From an uncultured Campylobacter sp. (lineage in GTDB: Bacteria; Campylobacterota; Campylobacteria; Campylobacterales; Campylobacteraceae): 27,661 nt of DNA. The translations under genes were made by a program, and so were the position numbers. This document shows, one piece after another, positions 15,846-23,267 of this stretch. Positions within the stretch are counted from its first letter, which is position 1; every line of letters begins with the position of its first letter. Below the pieces are notes generated by a model. That model was not told the DNA's origin. It was given only the letters and a program-made list of their open reading frames with translations, and did not search any database. Where the stretch lies: assembly GCF_938030685.1 (NCBI RefSeq), contig NZ_CALHHX010000176.1, positions 1 to 27,661 of the forward strand. The letters run 5' to 3'.

Positions 15846-16958
15846 TCAATCCTCGTCTGTCGCGGTGCCTTTGAATATATCTCGGTGCAAAATTTCTTCC
15901 AAAACGACCGTCGCGTAAGAGCCTTTCGGCAGGTAAAAACTAAAGCTAAAATGCGCATTTTGCGCATCGTAGGCGTGCTGTACGCGCTCCATAAAACTCC
16001 ACGCAAACCTGCGCGAGCCGTTCATCTGTGCCTCAAACTCGCGAGCGGGCGCAAAAATCTCATCTTCAAATCTGCCGCCAAGTTCGCTAGCTCGCAGCTT
16101 AGCTCGCCCCACGATAAGGCCTGCACTCGTGATTTCTCGCCTCGCAAACCGCTCGCACTCCGCGCCAAGATCGTCGCAACTAAAAAACGCGCCATACGGA
16201 AAGTGTCCTAAAATCTCACCCCTTAAAAGCTTGAAAAACTGCGGTTGAGCCGCGATCTCGCGCGCCTCCTCCTTGCTTAGTCCGTAAATTTTAGCAAACT
16301 CGCCAAGGCCAAATTCCGCTGCAAATTTTGAAATTTCGACCCGCTTGCTAAGCCAGCGATTGAAAAGCTCGCTCTGATAGGCGCTGATTAGAAAGTCGCG
16401 CATTTTGGGGTTTTTAAGCCACCTCTGTCCGCGCAGCACCTCCTCGCCCTGCGCCGCGTTGTCGCCGAACTTGCCGAAGCGCTGATAGCCGAAGTAGTTC
16501 GCAAAGCCCTCGCGCCCTAGTGTATCTAGCGCGGCTGCGAGCTTAACGGCGTCGGGCGGCAGGACCTTTTTTAGGCGGATGAAAAAGTCGTTGCCCTTTA
16601 GATGCCCGATTTTAAGCTTGTTTTTGTGCCTTTGCACGCTTAAAATTTTAAGGCTCTCGTGCGAAAATCCGCCCAGCGCGGGCTCAAATTTAGCAGGCAT
16701 ACTAACGTGCTGCGTCGTAAGGCCTTGTTTGTCTTTAAGCCCCGCGTAGCCGAACTCGCGCATCTTAGCTCCCGTGCGTTCGCTTAAAATCCGCAACGCC
16801 TCGTGCGTACTAATGCCCTTTTTTTGCAGCAGCAAAATGCAGTGCTCGCCCTCACCGCTAGGCTCGTAAAGCGGTACTTCGCGCACGACGAAATCGCTTG
16901 AGTTTTTACTAAAATGCGCATTTATCGGCGCGTGATTTAAGGTGTATAAATTTTTCAT
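15846..16958 (-). CDS. truD: tRNA pseudouridine(13) synthase TruD
   Basis: Converts U13 of tRNA-Glu to pseudouridine. The catalytic aspartate is in FGYAGLKDKQGLTTQHVS (Asp76), and NYFGYQRFGKFGDNAAQGEE is the second signature. The TruD insertion domain lies in the C-terminal half, and NGSRRFAWSFMERVQHAYDA with LPKGSYATVVLEEI forms the end. The length of 370 residues is normal. The frame is open for a further 50 codons upstream, but the family start and a ribosome site (AAAGGCGGGCT before ATG 16958) place the true start here; the extension would also run into the divergent gene at 17065. It is not in an obvious operon. Confidence 0.96.
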   Translation of the reverse strand: MKNLYTLNHAPINAHFSKNSSDFVVREVPLYEPSGEGEHCILLLQKKGISTHEALRILSERTGAKMREFGYAGLKDKQGLTTQHVSMPAKFEPALGGFSHESLKILSVQRHKNKLKIGHLKGNDFFIRLKKVLPPDAVKLAAALDTLGREGFANYFGYQRFGKFGDNAAQGEEVLRGQRWLKNPKMRDFLISAYQSELFNRWLSKRVEISKFAAEFGLGEFAKIYGLSKEEAREIAAQPQFFKLLRGEILGHFPYGAFFSCDDLGAECERFARREITSAGLIVGRAKLRASELGGRFEDEIFAPAREFEAQMNGSRRFAWSFMERVQHAYDAQNAHFSFSFYLPKGSYATVVLEEILHRDIFKGTATDED

Positions 16959-17064
16959 AGCCCGCCTTTGCGTTAATCTAAGGCGCAATTTTATAAAATT
17001 GAGCCTAAAAAACTCATTATTAAGGCAAATTCTAGTATCATTCGCCATAAAAAAAGGATGAAAA

Positions 17065-18099
17065 ATGCTAATCAGGCTCTTTCGCTTCGACCCCCGCTGC
17101 GACGTCACGAGCTACTTCAAGCCCTATATTTATGAAAGCGCGCCCTTTGCCGATCTTGTGGCACTGCTTGACGACATCTGCGCGCACGATCCCTATTTCA
17201 GCGCGCAGGGGGTGGAATTTGTAAAAATCAGCGGCACCACCGTAAGCGTAAAAGAGCTGCTAGATACGCTCATAGCGCACTTTGGAAGCGAGCTAATCAT
17301 CGCTCCTCTTAGCGAAAAAGAGGCGATTAAAGATCTGCGCTGCGAGCCGAGGGCGTTTTTGGATAAATTTAAAGCCTTTGAGAGCATCGCGGACGCTGCT
17401 GATTTCGAGTTTTACAAAAGCCTCGCGCCCTATTTTTACTCGACGAAAATCCCCGCATGCTCGCAGGAGTTTTTAGGCAACAGCGCCTTTATCTTCGCGC
17501 ACCGCCTGATGCAGACGCACCCTAGCGAGCGCATGAGGATTTTGGAGATCATCGAGCCGCAAATGGCGTATTTTACGAAGTGCGACGCCGTGGGGATGGA
17601 GTTTGACGACCGCGCGGCATACAGAGCGTTTTGCGATATTTTAAAATTTGAGCCTGCGCGCAGCAATAAAATTTTAAGCGCGCAGAGCATGACGGAATTT
17701 GACGCAGCGGGCGCGAAGCACGATTTTAGCGGCTTTAACGTCGCCGTATGGTACGACGAGGCTGCGGAGGAGCTGGCTAGCAGGCTGGGCGCGCAGATCG
17801 TGCACTTTGAATGTGAAGGTGCGCCGCTTGGAGCGCAGATATATGAGCGCGAGCGGGAGTGCGCGCTGCGGCTGGGGGGCGAAATTTTATTTGACGCGTT
17901 TGATAGCGGAAGCGATTTTTTGCTAGTAAATTCCAAGCTCGCGCTTGATTTTTTAGACGGCAGAAGCGATGAAATCCAAAGGCTTTTCGGCAGAGGCCTC
18001 GCGGGCTTTTATCTAATTACGACGGATGAGCTCATCGCTCTAGCTCGCGGCGAGAGGCCCGACTTTTCGGCACGCAAACTAAAGCCGACGCTGATTTAA
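17065..18099 (+). CDS. SdhB/FrdB-fold protein without iron-sulfur ligands, with HdrB-like C-terminal part
   Basis: Residues 1-110 follow the ferredoxin-like N-domain of succinate dehydrogenase/fumarate reductase iron-sulfur subunits: LIRLFRFDPRCDVTSYFKPY (compare VVRYNPEVDTAPH in FrdB), LVALLDDICAHDP, and APLSEKEAIKDLRCEPRAFL with DKFKAFESI (compare FPIERDLVVDMTHFIES). Residues 130-160, IPACSQEFLGNSAFIFAHRL then MQTHPSERMRIL, match the FrdB helical domain (CPQF...FIGPAAITLAHRYNEDSRD). The cysteine clusters that hold the three clusters in FrdB are gone; only isolated cysteines (132, 173) remain. The rest (to 344) recalls an HdrB-type domain, also without its CCG cysteines. From memory this is an epsilonproteobacterial DUF5644-type family. 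It is probably a cytoplasmic, non-redox relative of unknown job. AAGGATG precedes the ATG; it diverges from truD. Confidence 0.75.
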   Translation: MLIRLFRFDPRCDVTSYFKPYIYESAPFADLVALLDDICAHDPYFSAQGVEFVKISGTTVSVKELLDTLIAHFGSELIIAPLSEKEAIKDLRCEPRAFLDKFKAFESIADAADFEFYKSLAPYFYSTKIPACSQEFLGNSAFIFAHRLMQTHPSERMRILEIIEPQMAYFTKCDAVGMEFDDRAAYRAFCDILKFEPARSNKILSAQSMTEFDAAGAKHDFSGFNVAVWYDEAAEELASRLGAQIVHFECEGAPLGAQIYERERECALRLGGEILFDAFDSGSDFLLVNSKLALDFLDGRSDEIQRLFGRGLAGFYLITTDELIALARGERPDFSARKLKPTLI

Positions 18100-18270
18100 G
18101 CAAACGTAGTTTTAAAATTTATCCTATTATGGCGGTAAAATTTTAAATCGACTGCATATTTATGATAGGCTAAAGCAAATAGTTTTCTTAATCGCAGGCG
18201 GTTTATCCTATACTATTTCTTTAATTCGGCATTTGCTTGTTTTGTCTTGTGACTCGTATGTTGTCCTTTG

Positions 18271-18744
18271 CTATAAATTAACTATTAAGCTTGCCTTTAA
18301 TTTCTCTTTTGGAGTAAAATTTTTCAGCCCAACTCCGCCACCGCCATATATGCTTAAAATTTTTCTCAAAATATCTATAATTTCATCGCTGGTTGTATTC
18401 TCGGCATCTGTTTTTATATCGTGAAGCTCATAAATAATTCTATGCGGATCGCCAATCGTTTCATCATTAAAAATCCGCCTCAAGTCCAGCTCTATATCGT
18501 TACTTTTATAATGCAATAACCATATCGTTTTAGTTAAGGCATAATCCCCTATATCTCTTAAATGATCATGCGATATACGAATTAGCCAAGTGTTATTTTC
18601 TCGGTCTATACACCAATCTAATCTTTCTAGGAACCATAGACTAATTTCATCATCATCATATTTTTTGCGTATTTTGTTTATCGTTTCCAATAAACTATAT
18701 TTTTCAATATCCTCTTTTGAAATACGCTCTGTAACAAACGCCAC
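18271..18744 (-). CDS. Probable orphan immunity protein (copy 1)
   Basis: A 157-residue soluble protein, paralogous to its upstream neighbour. It shares MAFVTERISKEDIEKYSLL, WCIDRENNTWL, the block IWLLHYKSNDIELDLRRI, and DEIIDILRKILSIY near the end. This layout (RISxEDxxKYxL ... WxIDRERxxxL ... YxKGxxxxxxL ... DLKEAL) matches, from memory, a family of immunity proteins found behind contact-dependent or Rhs-type toxins in Neisseria and enterics. No toxin gene is present here. The start is GTG at 18744 with AAAGGGGAT upstream, 15 nt after the other copy's stop. The copy has a lower G+C content than flanking genes (23 of 60 bases in one sampled line at 18421). Cytoplasmic. The family call is moderately sure, the immunity function is inferred. 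Confidence 0.7.
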   Translation of the reverse strand: MAFVTERISKEDIEKYSLLETINKIRKKYDDDEISLWFLERLDWCIDRENNTWLIRISHDHLRDIGDYALTKTIWLLHYKSNDIELDLRRIFNDETIGDPHRIIYELHDIKTDAENTTSDEIIDILRKILSIYGGGGVGLKNFTPKEKLKASLIVNL

Positions 18745-18759
18745 CTTATCCCCTTTGCT

Positions 18760-19242
18760 TTAAATTTTTGATATAAAAGTTACTTGAATATTTTCTCTGG
18801 GGATAGAATCTATTATAGCCCCTCTTTTAAACTCATTTAAAATTTCTTTTAAAATATCTACAATCTCTTGTTTTGGTATATCCCCGATATCGCTTCTTAT
18901 AGATTCCAGTTCATATATTAGTATAAACGGATTATCCGTATCTTTTTTACCGGTATATTCATTATGTATATTCCTCAGATCGATTTCTATATCTTTACCC
19001 TTGTAGTGCAAGATCCATATATCTTCGCCGCTATAGTTCATATCTCTAGGATCTCCGATAGTGATACTACATATTGGAAAAAGCCAAATACCTCTTTCTC
19101 GATCTATGCACCAACTTCTTGAATTTAAATCTACCCAATCAAGCTCACCCTGATAATACTTATTGCATATCTCATTGCATGGTTTTAGCAAATCGTATTT
19201 CTCGACATCCTCTTTTGAAATACGCTCTGTAATAAACGCCAT
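18760..19242 (-). CDS. Probable orphan immunity protein (copy 2)
   Basis: A 160-residue soluble paralogue of the gene at 18271-18744. It shares MAFITERISKEDVEKYDLL, SWCIDRERGIWLFPI, IWILHYKGKDIEIDLRNI, YELESIRSD and QEIVDILKEILNEFKRGAI. The first 36 coding bases of the two genes are 34/36 identical, while the rest of the proteins has diverged to roughly 35-40% by eye. It has a strong ribosome site (GAGGAGGAAAG before ATG 19242) and is first in the two-gene unit. One sampled line (18841) has only 18 G/C in 60 bases, against 28 in 60 at 17401. It most likely binds and neutralises an incoming toxin of a relative; no toxin or delivery gene is visible nearby. Confidence 0.7.
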   Translation of the reverse strand: MAFITERISKEDVEKYDLLKPCNEICNKYYQGELDWVDLNSRSWCIDRERGIWLFPICSITIGDPRDMNYSGEDIWILHYKGKDIEIDLRNIHNEYTGKKDTDNPFILIYELESIRSDIGDIPKQEIVDILKEILNEFKRGAIIDSIPRENIQVTFISKI

Positions 19243-19316
19243 TCTTTCCTCCTCAAGAAATTTAAAATTTTAGACCGCTTACGGGTTGCCGCCGCCTTTG
19301 CTTTTACGACAAATCG

Positions 19317-19342
19317 TTTAGCCATTCGCGCAAATGGCTAAA
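19317..19342. promoter_or_regulatory. 10-bp perfect inverted repeat
   Basis: TTTAGCCATT and AATGGCTAAA flank the 6-base loop CGCGCA. There is no T-run on either side, so an operator for the immunity-like pair or an RNA hairpin in its leader is as likely as a terminator. Confidence 0.5.
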
Positions 19343-19451
19343 TATATGCTAAATTTCATCTTGCCGCGCCGCGTAAATTTTAAAATTTCGCTTTTATACA
19401 GGCGCTGTTTTCTTGCCTATCTCTTGCCGATAACTCGCCGCCTGCCGCTTA

Positions 19452-19581
19452 GATGAAATTTTAAAATTCCACCGCCTGTGCGCATGGATAAAATTTTAAA
19501 ATTTCGTCGTCCACGCGCACGAACGAAATTTTAAAATTCCACGCCGCTTAACACGAGCGGATGAAATTTTATAAAATTTTG
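19452..19581. repeat. Cluster of four AT palindromes at 35-37-bp spacing
   Basis: The core AAATTTTAAAATT starts at 19456, 19491 and 19526, and a variant AAATTTTATAAAATTTT starts at 19563: intervals of 35, 35 and 37 bases. Each is preceded by GA and followed by a GC-rich linker of about 20 bases that differs each time. A further core is at 19375. Confidence 0.75.
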
Positions 19582-19682
19582 CCGCCGCAAATCAAAGCGC
19601 AAATAAACGCGCTAGCGCACAGAAATCGCGCGAATTAGTAAAAGTCGCGTTTGAATTTTATCGATAAATTTATGAATCCCGC

Positions 19683-20369
19683 CTATGCTTCGGCGGTTTC
19701 GTTTTCATTGATTACGGCTTGCATCGTGTCTCTGGCGTGCTGCAGCCAATCTTTATCGCTCGTATCGAGCAGGTCTAGGTAGATGATTTTGACATGTCCG
19801 CTATGGACGGTGAAATCGTGAGAGTTTGCGATGTGCTGCGTGCCGATGAGTACCACGGGCTGGACACGCAGACCAAGCTTGCTAACGATCGCTTTGGCGC
19901 CGCTTTGGAATTGCAAAAGCTGCGTGCCGCGATGCCTAGTGCCCTCGGGAAACATCGTGATGACGCGCCCTTCACTCACGCGCTGCTGAACTTCGTGCAC
20001 GATCCGCACCAGATCGCGCGGATTTGAGCGATCGACCTGGATCATCTTCGGAAGCGTGATGATTTTGCCGATGATAGGGATGTCTGCGATCTCCTTTTTA
20101 GCGATCCAGCAGATATCGGCGGGATGAGTCTCTTCAAGCACGACGATATCCATTATACTTTGGTGGTTGGCGATTACTAGCTGCGCGCGCGGATCGGGGG
20201 TACCTATGATCTGGATATCGTACCCGATGCCGTAGCGCTGGAAGCGCCCCCAAATGCGACGAAAGCGGCGATGAGAGGAGTTTTTCACCGCCATAGCGAT
20301 CACGACGCAAACGACGGTAAAAATAAACCAAATCGCGTAAAATAGCGCTCTAATCCTTGCTAAGCTCAT
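19683..20369 (-). CDS. plsC: 1-acyl-sn-glycerol-3-phosphate acyltransferase (PlsC family)
   Basis: Transfers the second fatty acid to lysophosphatidate to make phosphatidate, the precursor of all phospholipids, at the inner face of the inner membrane. Residues 8-27 form a membrane anchor. The catalytic HX4D motif is NHQSIMD (His69, Asp74) and the substrate motif is FPEGTR (140-145), with VQPVVLIGTQ following. The length of 228 is typical. The start overlaps the end of the SH3-type gene by 20 nt and lacks a strong ribosome site, so it depends on coupling. It is last in the ctpA-pur operon, in the same order as Cj0516 (from memory). Confidence 0.95.
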   Translation of the reverse strand: MSLARIRALFYAIWFIFTVVCVVIAMAVKNSSHRRFRRIWGRFQRYGIGYDIQIIGTPDPRAQLVIANHQSIMDIVVLEETHPADICWIAKKEIADIPIIGKIITLPKMIQVDRSNPRDLVRIVHEVQQRVSEGRVITMFPEGTRHRGTQLLQFQSGAKAIVSKLGLRVQPVVLIGTQHIANSHDFTVHSGHVKIIYLDLLDTSDKDWLQHARDTMQAVINENETAEA

Positions 20370-21642
20370 CTTTTTTAACCCAGCCGATCTTGTTGCCGCC
20401 TAGCATGATTTTATAAAATTCCTTATTCGTACCCAAAATTTCAACCTTTTCGGGATTTTTAGTCACGTAAAACACGGTGGAGCTTTGCATAGGCAAAATT
20501 CTAACCGGGGAATTTTGCGCAATACTGCCCGTGCCGTAAGGCCTTTGCGCGTAGAAATTTACTGCCAAAATTAGCACCGCAAAGATAAGCGGCGTGATAT
20601 TTTTACTAAGCAGAAACATCACCAAAAGCACAGCAGCTAGCGTGTAGATCGCGATCTGCTTGTAAGCTTCAAATTTACTCTCTTTCGGATTTAGTCCGAT
20701 CTGCGTGCTAAGATCCTCGGCGCGCGGATTAAGCTCAAGACCGAAATTTTCAAATTTTTTAGTATTAAGATTGAAATAGCTGAAGTCTAAATTTGTGATA
20801 TTTTTATCCACGACGGCGAAATAATATCCACTCTGACTTGCGTATGTGCCGCGTACGGAGTCCACACCTTGCTTGATAATGGCGGGATTATCTATGCTAA
20901 AAGCGCTGATTGCGCCGTTTCGGATACCAAGATCGAGCGTGAGTAAATTCGATGCGTCGTCAAATTTTGTAGTTTTGTAGTTTTTAAGTTTCAGCTCGTC
21001 GGCTACGATATGCGAAAAATTAGGCTTCGTATCAAGCTTCATAAATTCCGGATTATCAGGCTTAATAGAGCTTTTTTCAAAGAATTCTCCGTTACGCTGC
21101 AAGGTCAAAACGAGCTCATTTATCTTATCGCTCTTATCGCTTGCCGCAAACCACAGCGTCGTCTCAAACATCTCGTCGCCCTCAATCCACGTAAGATTGT
21201 CGGCATTAAGCCACTTCATACCATTGGTGCGGCTGATCTCTAGCTTTGGCTTAACGGTGATTTTCTGCCCCAAATACACGGCGAAATCAATCTTAAAAAT
21301 TTGATTGCAATACACCTTCCTAGGCATCCCGCTGGCTTTTAGCGTAAGCTCCTTGGGCTTAATGTCCTGATAGACCTTATCGTCGGATACATCAAGATCG
21401 ACTTCGTTAGTAGGCGCCAAAGCCTTAAGATCGTCGATGCTTAGATTATCCATCGACATAACCTCTTTTTTATTATACTTCAGCATCACTTTGGAATTAT
21501 CGCGCGTCTGCGGCTCGTCCGGCTTATCCTCAGCTTTTTTCGGCGCGTATTTACTTAGATCATCAAGCGAATCGATCTCAATCTCCGGCGCAGCAAACGC
21601 GAGCGTGCAGACACCTAAAATAGTAAGAATTCTTTTTAGCAA
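20350..21642 (-). CDS. Periplasmic/membrane protein with C-terminal SH3-like domain (Cj0515-type)
   Basis: This 430-residue exported protein has a signal peptide (MLKRILTILGVCTLAFAAPE, cut near AFA-APE) and an acidic linker. A large beta-rich periplasmic region follows, with several aromatic strands (FEDNF-type, YASQSGYYFAVVDKNITNLD). Two adjacent membrane helices lie at about 326-365 (IAIYTLAAVLLVMFLL, ITPLIFAVLILAVNF). A final ~60-residue bacterial SH3-like domain (SPVRILPMQSSTVFYVTKNP then KIGWVKKDEL) faces the periplasm and may bind the cell wall. I know no function; it matches the uncharacterised C. jejuni Cj0515 by position and design (from memory). The start is TTG at 21642 after AAAAGG, overlapping the purQ stop by 7 nt. 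plsC overlaps its end. Confidence 0.8.
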   Translation of the reverse strand: MLKRILTILGVCTLAFAAPEIEIDSLDDLSKYAPKKAEDKPDEPQTRDNSKVMLKYNKKEVMSMDNLSIDDLKALAPTNEVDLDVSDDKVYQDIKPKELTLKASGMPRKVYCNQIFKIDFAVYLGQKITVKPKLEISRTNGMKWLNADNLTWIEGDEMFETTLWFAASDKSDKINELVLTLQRNGEFFEKSSIKPDNPEFMKLDTKPNFSHIVADELKLKNYKTTKFDDASNLLTLDLGIRNGAISAFSIDNPAIIKQGVDSVRGTYASQSGYYFAVVDKNITNLDFSYFNLNTKKFENFGLELNPRAEDLSTQIGLNPKESKFEAYKQIAIYTLAAVLLVMFLLSKNITPLIFAVLILAVNFYAQRPYGTGSIAQNSPVRILPMQSSTVFYVTKNPEKVEILGTNKEFYKIMLGGNKIGWVKKDELSKD

Positions 21643-22301
21643 ATTAAGCCTTTTAGCATTTTCTCTCCGTCCGTGCCGCCCAAAATAGGCTCTATCGCGC
21701 GCTCAGGATGCGGCATCAGACCGAAAATCTTTTTGTTTTTATCGCAAATCCCCGCGATTGTGTCCACTGAGCCGTTTGGATTTAGATCCGCGCCATTTTC
21801 GTCGCAATATTTTAGCAGCACGCAATCCTCGTCGTATAGCGACTTTAGCGTATCTGCAGGCGCATAGTAGTTGCCCTCGCCATGCGCAATCGGGATATTT
21901 AAAATTTCGCCCTTATCGCAACAGCGCAGGAATTTATTGTCGTTTGAAACGACGCGCAAATTGTGAAATTTTGAGATAAAGCTTAAATTTATATTTTTAT
22001 TCATCGCGCCTGCGAGCAAGCCTAGCTCCAAAAGCATCTGAAAGCCATTACAGATGCCTAGGATATAGCCGCCGCGCGCAGCATGAGCGAGAACCGCCTT
22101 CATCACCGGGCTAAATTTGGCAATAGCCGCCGTCCGCAGATAATCTCCGTGGCTAAAGCCGCCGGGAAGCACGATCAGATCGGCATTTATGTCGGTTTCT
22201 TTATGCCAGATTATCTGCGTTTCGCAACCAAGCTTATCAAAGGCGTATTTGGTGTCGCGCTCGCAGTTGGTGCCTGGGAAATTGACGATCGCTACCTTCA
22301 T
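21636..22301 (-). CDS. purQ: Phosphoribosylformylglycinamidine synthase subunit PurQ
   Basis: Glutaminase subunit of the three-part FGAM synthase (PurS-PurQ-PurL), step 4 of purine synthesis. It hydrolyses glutamine and passes ammonia to PurL. The class I amidotransferase nucleophile is in LGICNGFQML (Cys84), and the partner histidine and glutamate are in LMPHPERAIEP. The start MKVAIVNFPGTNCERDTKYA and LPGGFSHGDYLRTAAIAKFS are typical, and 221 residues is normal. Its ATG overlaps the purS stop by 4 nt (ATGA). purL is not in the window. Confidence 0.98.
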   Translation of the reverse strand: MKVAIVNFPGTNCERDTKYAFDKLGCETQIIWHKETDINADLIVLPGGFSHGDYLRTAAIAKFSPVMKAVLAHAARGGYILGICNGFQMLLELGLLAGAMNKNINLSFISKFHNLRVVSNDNKFLRCCDKGEILNIPIAHGEGNYYAPADTLKSLYDEDCVLLKYCDENGADLNPNGSVDTIAGICDKNKKIFGLMPHPERAIEPILGGTDGEKMLKGLIC

Positions 22302-22534
22302 ATCACGATCTCATAGTCTTCGATGACGGTGTTTGCCAAAATTTCATCGCACATCCTAGCGACGTCGGCATAAATTTTATCCCTATCCTCGCCGTTTAGC
22401 TCAAGCACAATCTGTTTGGCTACGCGCACATCTCGCACTCCGCTAAAGCCAAGCGAAGCGAGGGCGTGCAAAACCGCCTTGCCCTGCGGATCGAGCACGC
22501 CCTGCTTAAGCCTTACGTTTACGACTACCCTCAT
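22298..22534 (-). CDS. purS: Phosphoribosylformylglycinamidine synthase subunit PurS
   Basis: Small (78-residue) bridging subunit that joins PurQ to PurL in the Gram-positive/epsilonproteobacterial type of FGAM synthase and helps guide ammonia. It has the family pattern VVVNVRLKQGVLDPQGKAVL, then LGFSGVRDVRVAKQIVLEL and CDEILANTVIEDYEIVI. The AGGATAAG ribosome site lies before ATG 22534, 3 nt after the purC stop, and it overlaps purQ by 4 nt. Confidence 0.97.
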   Translation of the reverse strand: MRVVVNVRLKQGVLDPQGKAVLHALASLGFSGVRDVRVAKQIVLELNGEDRDKIYADVARMCDEILANTVIEDYEIVI

Positions 22535-22537
22535 CGC

Positions 22538-23257
22538 TTATCCTAAAATTCTACGCAAGACCTCTTCGTAGGCCACTTTTACGCTACCGAGATCCTGTCT
22601 GAATACGTCCTTATCGAGCTTCTTGTCGGTCTGTTTGTCCCAAAAGCGGCAGCTATCGGGGCTGATCTCATCTGCAAGTAGGATATTGCCGTCCTTATCT
22701 CTGCCAAGCTCGATTTTGAAATCCACAAGCTTTAAATTTCGCTCATCAAAAAATTTAATCAAAATTTCATTGATCTTGCGCGCGATCTTTTTGAGCTCAT
22801 CAAGCTCGCTTTGGCTCTTTACGGCGCCAAGCAGCAAGCAATGCTCGTCATTTAGTATCGGATCGCCCAACTCATCGTCTTTATAGCAAAACTCCACCAG
22901 AGCAAACGGAAGCTTCGTACCCTCTTTGATGCCTAGGCGCTTTGTAAGCGAGCCAGTGGCGATATTGCGAGCGATGATCTCAAGAGGGAAAATTTTACAT
23001 TTTTTCACTAGCTGCTCGGTCGGGCTGATCGTCTCAACAAGCGCGGTAGCGATACCGTGCTTTTTAAGCAGATCAAAAATCAGCGTCGAAATTTTACAAT
23101 TCAGCGCGCCTTTGCCGCTCTCTTCGGCTTTTTTGACGCCGTTAAACGCCGTCAGCGAATCTTTAAATTCCGAAATCAAAAGGTCGTCACTTTCGTTAAC
23201 CGACCACATCTTTTTGCCCTTGCCTTCGTAGATAAGCTCTTTTTTGGTAGCTTGCAT
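22538..23257 (-). CDS. purC: SAICAR synthase (phosphoribosylaminoimidazole-succinocarboxamide synthase)
   Basis: Joins CAIR and aspartate with ATP in purine synthesis. The motifs are LIYEGKGKKMW, EFKDSLTAFNG, ETISPTEQLVKKCKIFPLEI then IARNIATGSLTKRLG, VDFKIELGRDKDGNILLADE and ISPDSCRFWD. Length is 239. The frame also has a GTG at 23260 directly before the ATG. The ATG at 23257 is chosen because AAGGAG is then 6 bases away rather than 3. The AAGGAG overlaps the ctpA stop, so purC is coupled to it; purS follows after 3 nt. Confidence 0.98.
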   Translation of the reverse strand: MQATKKELIYEGKGKKMWSVNESDDLLISEFKDSLTAFNGVKKAEESGKGALNCKISTLIFDLLKKHGIATALVETISPTEQLVKKCKIFPLEIIARNIATGSLTKRLGIKEGTKLPFALVEFCYKDDELGDPILNDEHCLLLGAVKSQSELDELKKIARKINEILIKFFDERNLKLVDFKIELGRDKDGNILLADEISPDSCRFWDKQTDKKLDKDVFRQDLGSVKVAYEEVLRRILG

Positions 23258-23267
23258 CACACTCTCC

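Larger units (their letters stand above)
19243..19682. other. Non-coding spacer with operator-like hairpin and phased AT palindromes
   Basis: No gene is visible in these 440 bases. It holds a 10-bp perfect inverted repeat (19317-19342) about 75 bases upstream of the immunity-like pair and a run of AAATTTTAAAATT palindromes separated by GC-rich linkers (19371-19581). It separates the plsC stop from the immunity pair, both on the minus strand. Any promoter for the immunity pair must lie here; no clear TATAAT was found. Confidence 0.6.

Noticed and set aside
16959..17108. 50-codon upstream extension of truD
   Set aside because: The family starts at MKNLYTL with a ribosome site; the extension overlaps the divergent gene and is not conserved-looking.
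17436..17936. 166-residue minus-strand open frame
   Set aside because: Antisense to the SdhB-fold gene, low complexity, no start signal.
19371..19581. AT palindrome cluster as a second CRISPR array
   Set aside because: The repeated part is only ~15 bases and fully AT, linkers are ~20 bases, and the same word is scattered widely in this genome.
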